Assembly (NCBI GenBank): GCA_019279435.1
Contig: JAAALK010000286.1
Span: 40,547,712 to 40,611,711, forward strand
DNA: 64,000 nt
Reading direction: 5' to 3'
Source of the DNA: Zizania palustris
Taxonomy: Eukaryota > Streptophyta > Magnoliopsida > Poales > Poaceae
Position 1 is the stretch's first letter. Every line of letters starts with the position of its first letter. Made by a program: the position numbers and the translations under genes. Below the pieces are notes generated by a model that saw only the letters and a program-made list of their open reading frames with translations, had not been told where the DNA came from and ran no database searches. Shown here in pieces: positions 44,113 to 53,588 of the stretch.

Positions 44113-44652
44113 GATGACTACTGGGGTTTAGAACCGGTTAAGATATGGAAAAACCCTAACCAGGCTCTGATACCACTTGTAGGACCGAAAGTAGCGACCA
44201 GAGGGGGGGGGGGGGGGTGAATGGGCGCCTAAAAAATTCTTTCGAATCAATGGCCTGCTCCCAACACCCAACGCACCTCAACAGACTTAGCAGGGAAAAG
44301 TAAACAGATCAACAAGGCCTAAAAAGATCTAGCCTAAAAACGACCGGTGTCCTAAACAAAAAGACACCAAACATTGCTTAAAGGCAGATTAATCAGAGCA
44401 TTTAAAACACGGTCATCTCAATCTTCATGAAGGTAAATAATCACAGGTGTTTAATTAGAATGCACATAAAAGGAGATGAAGGTTTACTGTTTGAATTTTG
44501 TCTCCTGTTCGAAACTTGACGAAGCCTGTGCGGTGCGAAGCCTGAAGTAGTAGCTGCCGAAGCCTGTGGTGTCCTTGTCGAAGCCTGTTTGAAGTCTGCT
44601 GGAGTTTGATTCAAAGTTGTTGCTCGGAGTCTCACTGCGGCCTACGAAGCAT

Positions 44653-45854
44653 CAACATCAACATCAACATCAACAAAGCCTTTTAGTCCCAAGCAAGTTG
44701 GGGTAGGCTAGAGTTGAAACCCAACAAGAAGTCACCAAAAAGAGAGAGAGAGAAAGGGGAGGGGAAAAGCTTTTAAGAGCACTAAAAGGGAAAAGGCCTA
44801 ATCACGGTTCGGGCACGTGGATAGCTTCTTTCCAAGCCCTTCTATCCAAACACAACTCCTTTGGGATATTCCATTCCTTCAAGTCCCTTTTGATTGCCTC
44901 CTCCCATGTCAAGTTTGGTCGTCCTCTACCTCTCTACACATTATTGACCCGTCTTATGATACCTCTGTGCACCGGTGCCTCTGGGGGTCTCCGGTGGACA
45001 TGCCCAAACCATCTCAACCGGTGTTGCATAAGCTTTTCTTCAATTGGCGCTACTCCTAGCCGATCGCGTATGTCATCGTTCCTCACTCGGTCCAATATTG
45101 TGTGCCCACATATCCAACGCAACATACGCATCTCTGTGACACATAGTTGTTGGATATGCCGCCTCTTAGTAGGCCAACACTCAGCCCCATATAACATAGC
45201 AGGCCTAATCGCCGTCCTGTAGAACTTGCCTTTCAACTTCTGTGGCACTCTCTTGTCACATAGGACTCCCGATGCTTGACGCCATTTCATCCACCCCGCT
45301 TTGATCCTATGGCTAACATCTTCATCAATATCACCATCTCTCTGAAGCATCCATCCCAAATAACGGAAGGTGTCCTTCTTTGGTACTACTTGGCCTCCCA
45401 AGCTTACATCTCCATCCTCACTAATTGTAGTACCAAAGTCACATCTCATATACTCGGTTTTGGTCCTGCTAATTCTAAATCCTTTTGACTCTAGGGTCTG
45501 ACGCCATAACTCTAGCTTTCTATTTACTCCTTCCTGGCTTTCATCTACTAGAACTACATCGTCAGCGAAAAGCATACACCAAGGAATATCTCCTTGTATA
45601 TTCCTCGTGACCTCATCTATCACTAAGGCAAATAGGTAAGGGCTCAAAGCTGAACCTTGATGTAGTCCTATGTTAATCGGGAAAACATTTGTATCACCAT
45701 CAGTTGTTCGGACACTAGTCACAACCTTGTCATACATGTCCTTAATGAGCGTAACATACTTTGTTGGGACTTTATGCTTATCCAATGCCCACCATAGAGA
45801 TTCCTAGGTATTTTATCATAGGCCTTTTCCAAGTCGATAAAAACCATGTGCAAG
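44653..45854 (-). mobile_element. 5'-truncated RTE-type LINE inserted in the A1 5' LTR
   Basis: The fragment is flanked by a perfect 10-bp duplication TACGAAGCAT (44643-44652 and 45855-45864). The undisturbed target is seen in the other A1 LTR near 35160. Its 3' end on the - strand is a short tandem repeat of GTTGAT (44653-44675, complement CATCAA), typical of RTE elements, instead of poly(A). Only the end of the ORF and the 3' UTR remain. Confidence 0.9.
44934..45850 (-). pseudogene. RTE LINE reverse transcriptase, C-terminal part
   Basis: From the right: HMVFIDLEKAYDKIPR, then a frameshift near 45785, then MDKHKVPTKYVTLIKDMYD, GLHQGSALSPYLFALVIDE, the catalytic FADDVVL, FRYLGWMLQRDG and ending ...RPPEAPVHRGI. 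The order and the FADD motif are those of plant RTE-clade reverse transcriptase. The endonuclease and N-terminal RT are missing because of 5' truncation, so it is dead on arrival. Confidence 0.88.
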
Positions 45855-47481
45855 TACGAAGCATGCTATGCAAAAAGAAATACTCCGAACAGTACACCCA
45901 CAGTTCAAGAAGAAAACTTTCGAAGTCTTGTGACGAACTTCATGCGAACAGAGGACTTCGACACGGACAGGCTTCGCTTGCGGAGCGAAGGGGCTTCGAA
46001 GCCTGTCAAGCCCGGAGTTGCCAAAAATCAGCAGCTTCGCAAGTCCTTCGCAGCACACGTAGCTGAGGCAAAACCGAACACCAGCGAAGCTCCGAACTGT
46101 CTAGCAAACTCCAAAAACCGAGATATCACCACGCATACTTCGGACACCAAAATAATGTTTCTGCTGATAGCTGCCTGCACCTAGAGAACCTATACCCTGC
46201 AGCTAAGCTTTAAAAAAATAGAGAACAGGACAGCACAAGCTGAAAACATACCGCAGGCAACAAGGAATAAATCTTTAACAAAACTTGCCTCCTGCACGCA
46301 ACAAGTCTAGAAGGAAACAGACTTAATCATGGCTAAGAAACTAGGTGCTGCCATCATGAAAAATGTGTAGGCTAGGAGCTAGAACTCTAGCTAGCCTGCT
46401 GCCAACCAGAGACAGCAACCCAAATAAAATGGGCTGAACAACATCAGGCGAAGAACTTAATGATGCGGTAAAAACACGCAACTCAAAGCTAAATATAAAA
46501 ATGACTTCACTGTGCACCGATCGATTGAGGAGAGAATAAAAATGGTGTCTGATTATGCTCCCTTCCTATTTACCAGATAAAATAATCACGATGAACAGAG
46601 ATGAACCGCAAAAAGCAGGAAGGTTTCAGAAACTTCAGGCGAATAATATTTCTGCCACAAACTCAGAACAGAAGAGATAGCCAAAGCACAAACATCGAGG
46701 CGATTAAAAAAACCTGAGAAATGATCTGCAAGTTTGGCATGCTTGCGATGAACAGCAGCGACGTGCGCAGAAACCAATGACGGTGGTGAGGGACAAAACA
46801 CCAGTAGATGAACAACTGTGACCCAATCTCTTGTATTAAAAAGTGATTTCAGAAAAGGGTAACCCTAACCCTAGGGATTGGGGCCCTATTTATAGGCAGC
46901 CCAATAGCCTAGGAATATACTAAAAGACCCTTAGGGTTTTTTACAGATGTTGAAATAAATGGAAAAGACCAATCCTGCCCTTAGGATATTTTTACAGACT
47001 CGAATGACTGACTGTGGGCCTAAGGACAAAATAGTAAACTCCTATTTACAGATGACTTATTCGGAAGCGGATCTTTCGTAGCGACTACGGCTTCGCCCCA
47101 GAACGGTCCGATCCGAGATCAGCGGTTGTCAGTTTTGCACCGAAACTTACAAAGCGTTTTGCACCAGGTACCCGGATTGGGCTGGCCCGATTCCGCAGCT
47201 CTCTCAGCCCGGCAATCGCTCGCCGCCCGTGTACCTGAGTCAATCCTGGTCAACAGCCCAGTGGATCCTCTGCTGCTCCTAGCCCATGTACCCGGATTGG
47301 GCCAGCCTGACTTCGCGGCCCCTCTGCCTGACAGTCGCTCGCTACCCGTGTACCTGAGTCACATGCGGCTCAGACACAACAGGTCTTCTCTTCTCTTTGT
47401 GTCCTCTTGACTTCCGTTGACAATGACTCATCACATCTGGAGCCATGAGGCCCACGCTATTTAGCATGGCTCCTCAGAGGC

Positions 47482-47543
47482 CACCATAATCAGGAAAGGT
47501 TTGGCAAACTGAAATTTACCATGCCAAAATTTGAAGGAGAATC
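47482..47543 (+). pseudogene. gag: G2 gag, middle part
   Basis: Sixty-two bases after the A1 target duplication continue the gag frame: HHNQERFGKLKFTMPKFEGE. KFTMPKFEG..DPEAYFTWE is the usual start of the retrotransposon gag domain. It is cut within the following Ser codon by a solo LTR at 47544. Confidence 0.75.
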
Positions 47544-50500
47544 TGTAACACCCCAAATTTAAGAGTAATAAAATAAATTCAGAAAAAACAGAAATTTTCA
47601 GAAAAGATTTATTTTAATTCTCATAAAGTCATAAATGCCTGGGTAAATAGAATCCAGAGAAATAATACAAATCAAGATATGAAAAAATTATATTATGTTC
47701 CTAAGGCCAAGATACAATTTTGGGAATTTTTACAAAATTTTCCAACCTCAGATGCTAGTCCATAATTTAAGGATCAATTTCTGCAATTATTTTTATTCAG
47801 AAAATCAATTTAAATGCTAATGGGTCGCTCTCCTCATTTCTCTCTCCCCGTCCAGCCCAACCCATCCACCACGGCACCCTCTCACTACCAAACAAGCCCC
47901 GCCTGTCGTCGCGCTCGGCCTCACGCCCGAACAAGAGCCCCACCTGTCAGCCACCCCCTCTCAGCGCTAACCCTGGCCCCACCTGTCAGCACCGACCGTT
48001 AACACCCTCACACACTCATGCTCGCTAACCTGTGGCCCCCTCCTGTCAGTCATTTTCAACCTCGCGACATTACGCCTCCGAGATCCTTGGCCATCGCTGT
48101 CATTCTCCGGATGCCTCCGTTGTTGGCCCAAGCTCCAATTAAACGCCCGGGAGTTAACCGTTGTAATCCTTCGTGCATTTTCCCTCGGATTCTATCGCAA
48201 TTACTCCCTTTAATCGCTGTAATCGCCCTTGCCGGAGTTAAAACCCCCCTTCTCGGTCTTCACTGCGCCCGACCACCTCACCCTCACCGGAGCACTAAAA
48301 AAGGACCCCTGGGCACACCGCCTCCAACGCACCTCCTATTTGCCTCCCTTATACAGAATCGAGCGCCACATTGTGCATTTTTGCGCCGCCCCTCTGTTCT
48401 ACCTTCAACTGCTGCTCGCCATCGTCGGAGGCCACCTTTGCAGCCATCGACTACCCCATCGTGACCGTCGATGCCTCCTTGACCCCGAACAAAACTCCAT
48501 CCAAGCTCATCGTCGCCGGAACACCTTCATCATCGAGAGCCTAAGACTTCACCGCCGCCCCGCTCGTCGCCAGCCTCATCCCGTCGACCCTAGGCCACCA
48601 TATCGGTACCATCAGGACCCCCTCTCTATGCTCGTCACATTTTCGTGCTTAGATTGGGCCTTGGGCCACTGTTACCGCCGCTAGGGCCCTCACCATTCTC
48701 GGCCGTCACCGGAGAAGACGACTAGCACAATAGTAATACTATGTCGTGTCGGATCTTATCTCGGCCACACAATCCCGATCAGACGGTTGTGGATATATCG
48801 CCTCGGGATTTAATCCTGGACGTATGATCTGAATGAAAGGGTATCGTTTAATCCCAGCCGTCCGTCGCTATTTAAAACCCCACCAAAATATAAGTCATAG
48901 ATGCATACCGGTTTAAAACGTTTTAATCTCAATCGTTGATTTCTATTTATAACCCTCGCACGCTTTGTGGCCGCCAGATCTTGATCCAACGGTGATCTGT
49001 GCTCTGGCTCATAGCACAGTGCGCTGGTTCATGGTAAACCTAGTCCACCGTGGACCAGAGGCTGGTTTAGAATTTAAATAAAATCCAGAAAATGATTTAA
49101 ACTTCAGAAATTCATAACTTGCTCAAATTAACTCCAAATTTTACCATTCAAATTTCAGAAAGTTTGTCTTTTTATTCTCTTCCTGTTTATCCAATAAAAT
49201 TTATATGTTTACACTGGATATTTTATGTTAATTAATTTGGATTAAAATAAAATTAAAGAAATGAATTCCTAACTTCAAAAATTCATAACTCCTTGAGATT
49301 AACTCTAAAAATTACCATTTCAACTTCAGAAAAACTTGTCTTGTTGTTATCTTCAGTTTTATCCAATAAAAGTTATATGTCTATACTAAACATCTTACAT
49401 TATTTAATTGGGGAATAAAATAGAATTTAAGAAATCATTTTATAACTTCAAAATCCCTAACTCCTTTAATTTAACTCTAAAAATCCATATTTTAATTTCA
49501 GAACCTTTATATTTTTATCCCCTTCAATTTGACTCAATATAATCTATATGCTAGTGTTGTGATTTTATATTGTGTCGTCGAAGAGCCGGAATACTTTCCT
49601 GAAGCTCAACCTTCTCCTTTCGTTGAACAAGGCAGGTCACCAACCACATTTTGACCATATTAAGCCCAGTTTTCAATTAAATATCGCTAAAACTCATATG
49701 TTATATTTGCATTAGTCAAATGAATAACCCTACATTATATTTATCGGATCCCCAACCTTGATGCGCAAACCCAAGCCATGCTATCGAGCCTGAATTCCTT
49801 GTCACCAGTATACTTAATACTATTAGAAGTGTCCAATGTATCGACACAACTGTTATAGGCTTAAAAACGAGTCGTAGGTACTTGGATTCTGATATATGAT
49901 CCCCTATGTCTCTCACCCCTGGTATTCTATTGGTCTTGGAATTGGTTTGATAAGTTAGTATGGTGGGTTCCGGGTGCAAGCGAGGGCATTGGTTAGTTGG
50001 ACCCGAGGCACTATAAGGACCGGTCTACGAGATTCATCGCAATGCACTTCCGTACCAACCAAAAGTCTAGTGGGTAAGTCTTAACTAGAGGTATAGGTCG
50101 TTCCAACCCGAGGCACTATGTGGAGAGGGACAAGCAGAACATGTGGGTGGCTTGGTCCATGTGGCACAAAAGGGGGCGCGATGTTGGTCCGGTGCGCCGG
50201 CATGCCAGCGAAACCTATAGTGTGTGTCATTGAGTTGGAGCGATTCATGCTAACGGTTTCGGCATAAGTTCATGTGACTTGGGTAATTTGACACACTACA
50301 GTGTGTGGGAATGAGTGCCTTGTGGGTACAGTGTTACACCTCTGATCAGAGTTAAATATTTTCGAAAAGCCATGCCCACGGTAAAGGGCGAGTGGAGTGA
50401 CATCTCACAATTAGTTTATGTTTGAGAAGTGTTGCATGATTGATTGGGCATGTAAGGATTGTCGAGCGAGAATGGCTGACTGTATTCCTCGAGTTAGAAG

Positions 50501-50931
50501 ATGTTGCATCATCCATGACTTAAATAGTTTGTATGAATAAACCTGACTCACCTTAATGGCTGCAAGATAAAAGTGTACTTTTCCACACTTTAAACCATTA
50601 CCTCCCTTTGTTATTACCTTGCATTATTATTGCATTTCTCGGTGGCTTGTTGAGTACGTTTGTACTCACCCGTTGGAAAAACCACTTCAGAGGCGTACTA
50701 TGATGAGGATGGTCTGGAGTAGCGACCTAGTCAAGGAAGCGACCCTAGAGAAGATGTTCATCGAGTTTATTATTTTAATAGTTTCTTTTATTTTAACCTT
50801 TGTGTAATAATGTGGTCCACGAGCCATGAATGTTTGACATATATGCATCGTCGTGTGATGAACATCTTGTGATTATTGATTTTCTATGTAATTTCAATAA
50901 AGTATGGGTTTTATTAAATCTAGGCGCTATA
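47544..50931 (+). repeat. Solo LTR of a Tekay/Del-like Ty3 element (3388 bp)
   Basis: Begins TGTAACACCCCAAATTT, a start I associate with Tekay/Del chromovirus LTRs, and ends GGCGCTATA, where CA has probably decayed to TA. The duplication GAATC flanks it (47539-47543; 50932-50936). Neither primer-binding site nor internal region is present. A GC-rich pyrimidine-biased stretch (47820-48700) gives spurious long frames. TATTTAAAA near 48869 and TATTTATAA near 48947 are TATA candidates. Long LTRs of 3 kb or more are usual in this lineage. Confidence 0.75.
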
Positions 50932-50936
50932 GAATC

Positions 50937-51862
50937 TGATCCTGAAGCTTACTTCACTTGGGAATTAAAAGTGGATAAGATATTTCTCTTGCATAATTAT
51001 TCAGAGGAGAAGAAATTAGCCATGTCATGTCTTGAGTTTGATGAATATGATTTTCTTTGGTGGGAACAACTCCTACATGATCGAGAAGAAGATGGAGAAA
51101 ATCCTATTGCAACATGGGATGAGATGAAGCGAGAGATGAGAATTCGTTTTGTGCCAAAGCACTATCGGCGTGATATTTTTGACAAATTGCAGAATCTGAA
51201 GCACGTAAGTTTCTATGTTGAGGAGTATTATAAAGAGATCAAGAAATCTATGATTAGAGCTAATGTGTATGAAGATGAAGAGCAAACTATTGCACATTTC
51301 ATGGCTAGGTTACATCGCAATATTCAGTGCATTGTTGAGTTTCAGTAGTACCATCATCTTATTGATTTTGTACATCAAGTAACCAAAGTTGAACGACAAT
51401 TGCAGCAAGATGCTAAGAACAGCAAGACCTTGTCATATTGCATGAGAACTATGGCAACCTCGAGGTTTGATGCTGCACCCTCATCGGTGAAAAACTCAAG
51501 TGGAGATATACGTTCTAATGTGCAGGACATTAAAGGGAAGAATGCTGCTGCCCCAAGCATGAGCTCTAAACCATCAGCATCCACCACTACGTTCGTGGGA
51601 TCTACCACCAAGATTAGTGGGATTCAATGCTTCAAGTGTGGAGGTCGTGAGCATATAAGCAGGAACTGTCCAAATAATCATGTGATTATTGTGAATGACA
51701 ATGGAGAATATGAATCAACTAGTAAAGAGGAAACTGAGAAACAATATGAAAATGAAGCCCATGAAAATGAGGAACAAGCTAGATATGAATTTGAGCAAGG
51801 TGTTACTCTTGTGGTGACTTAAATTTTGAGTGTTCAAGCGAAGGAAGCTGAAGATGGATAGG
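50937..51862 (+). pseudogene. gag: G2 gag, C-terminal part with zinc knuckle
   Basis: Continues DPEAYFTWELKVDKIFLLHN, the retrotransposon gag (PF03732-like) domain with WDEMKREMRIRFVPKHYRRD and LQNLKHVSFYVEEYYKE, then a stop after VEFQ. A Ser/Thr/Ala-rich linker and a CCHC knuckle CFKCGGREHISRNC (about 51630) follow. The frame then reaches the pre-protease linker (stop at 51820-51822) and A2 cuts it at 51863 after EAEDG. Nonsense codons make it non-functional. Confidence 0.85.
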
Positions 51863-51979
51863 TGAGGAGCCATGCTGAATAGCGTGGGCCTCATGGCTCC
51901 AGATGTGATGAGTCATTGTCAACGATAGTCAAAGAGGACTGAAAAGAGAGAGAAGACCTGCTGCGTCTGGGCCGCGTGT

Positions 51980-52173
51980 GACTCAGGTACACGGGCAGCA
52001 AGCGACTGTCGGGCAGAGAAGGCCGCGAAGTCGGGCTGGCCCAATCCGGGTACATGGGCTAGGAGCAGTAGAGGATCCACTGGACTGTTGACCAGGATTG
52101 ACTCAGGTACACGGGCAGTGAGCGATTGCCGGGCTGAGGGAGCTGCGGAGTCGGGCCGGCCCAATCCGGGTAC
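51980..52173. repeat. Two 74-bp direct repeats in the A2 U3 region
   Basis: Copies 51980-52053 and 52100-52173 both run from GACTCAGGTACACGGGC to CCCAATCCGGGTAC, with about 10 mismatches. The same pair is present, inverted, in A1 and A3 and in the A2 3' LTR. It lies about 280 bases upstream of the TATA box. Confidence 0.9.
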
Positions 52174-52453
52174 CTGGTGCAAAGTCGGTGGACACTTTGT
52201 CAGTTTCGGCGCAAAACTGACGACCGCTGATCTCGGATCTGACCGTTCTGAGGCGAAGCCGTAGCTGCTACGAAAGCTCCGCATCAGGACAAGTTACCTT
52301 TATTTAGGTTTTTACTATTTTGCCTTTAGGCCCACAGTCTGTTAGTTGAGTCTGTAAAAAACCCTAAGGGCATTTCGGTCTTTTCCATTTTTATTCAGCG
52401 TCTGTAAAAAACCCTAGGGGTATTTCTGCATTTTACCCTCTTATTGGGCTGCC

Positions 52454-52490
52454 TATAAATAGGCCCCAATCCCTAGGGTTAGGGTTAACT
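52454..52490 (+). promoter_or_regulatory. A2 LTR TATA box followed by a telomere-like motif
   Basis: TATAAATA (52454-52461) is followed by CCCTAGGGTTAGGGTTAAC (52471-52489). The spacing places the motif at or just after the expected transcription start. Confidence 0.65.
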
Positions 52491-53588
52491 CTCAAAATGA
52501 AAAATCTGAGTTCCATAAACTTTCCCCAAAATCCATGGTTGCATTTTTTCTTGTTCCTGTGAGCGCCGCCGCCTGCATTTTTCCTTTTCTCGGTTGAATC
52601 TCCGCCACAAATTGTTCCCCGGCTTGCTGGATTAATTAGTCATTGTCTCCGTGCGATTGAGGTTGGCAGAGCCGGTTCTGCCGCCTGGCTGCTCGCTTGC
52701 TTGCGTGCGTGGGGGACAAGATCTGATGCAGGCGGCGTGGTTGTGATGGCTGCAGTGGCTAGGCCATTCTAGGCCGTCCTTGGCGCATGTGGGAGGAGAA
52801 GGCGGAGAGCTCGGGACAGCCACAGCTGCTCTGCAGCCACAACCGAGCGTTCAGCACACGGACGCGTGGCTACGGCTAGAAGCCACTCACGCGGGCGCAG
52901 GCTTCGGCGACCAAGCGTGGCGCTGAGGCAGCCAGAGCAGCCTGCGCACGCGGAAGACCTAGGGAGTAACGCATGCATGCTATGCGTTCGGTCAAATGCA
53001 CACAGGGATTTCTCGTCAGCGTCGGCAGCAGGAGCTTCTTCAAGCCAGGCGCACGCAAATCGAGGCAAGGTTTTTGCTGTGATATTTGATATTAAATGTT
53101 GTACTGTTTTTTGCATAGAAAACTTGTTCTATTAGAAGCTGCCGTACTGGTTTGCTATTTGATTAAGTACTAATTGCATTTCTCGATTTGCGTGCTAATT
53201 AAATATTCATGTGTTGCCATGTTTCTCATACGGTTGGTATTATTTCAATACTTCCCATAACATCCTATTACATGTGATGGCATACTGTTAAAAGTATTTT
53301 TCATGAATATATTTTATCTGTTGAATCTGCCTTTAAGCACTGTGTTGGTGTCTTTTCGATTAGGACACCGGTCGTTTTTAGGCTAGATCATTTTAGGTCC
53401 CGTTGATCTGTTTACTTTTCCTTGCTAAGTCTGTCGAGGTGCGTTGGGTATTGGGAGCAGGCCATTGATTCGAAAGAATTTTTTAGGCGCCCATTCACCC
53501 CCCCTCTGGTCGCTACTTTCGGTCCTACAAGTGGTATCAGAGCCTGGTTAGGGTTTTTCCATACCTTAACCGGTTCTAAACCCCAGTA

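Larger units (their letters stand above)
34704..47476 (-). mobile_element. A1: SIRE/Maximus-like copia element, decayed
   Basis: Bounded by LTRs 34704-36775 and 44178-47476 (the latter holding an RTE fragment) and target duplication GAGGC (34699-34703; 47477-47481). On the - strand: primer-binding site complement at about 44164-44176, gag 41359-44112, pol 38051-41356, then a long noncoding 3' region. Gag and pol are full length and collinear with A2 but have several premature stops. It interrupts G2 gag between codons for RGG and HHN. Confidence 0.92.
44178..47476 (-). repeat. A1 5' LTR with an RTE insertion
   Basis: Same ends as the 3' LTR. Without the LINE fragment and its duplicated target it is about 2.09 kb. 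Its start contains a run of 15 G where other copies have 6-7. Telomere-like AACCCTAACCCTAGGG and CTATTTATAGG are at about 46860-46897. Confidence 0.9.
51863..53529 (+). repeat. A2 5' LTR (1667 bp)
   Basis: Shares U3 and the right-hand end (from ATCTGCCTTTAAGCA to CGGTCCTACA) with A1/A3. Its middle (about 52500-53320) is a different, GC-rich sequence without the CGAAGCC iterations. Confidence 0.93.

Noticed and set aside
44203..44217. Run of 15 G as a functional quadruplex
   Set aside because: It is probably a slippage (or sequencing) expansion of the 6-7 G found in other A LTRs.
47814..48684. Proline/Arg-rich open frames in the solo LTR (62, 148 and 151 codons)
   Set aside because: GC-rich pyrimidine-biased DNA gives open frames in several phases; no family features, and position inside an LTR.
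52632..53135. Small Ala/Arg-rich frames on both strands in the A2 LTR middle, repeated at 61691-62194
   Set aside because: Present in both LTR copies in the untranslated leader region and in competing frames; no support for a gene.
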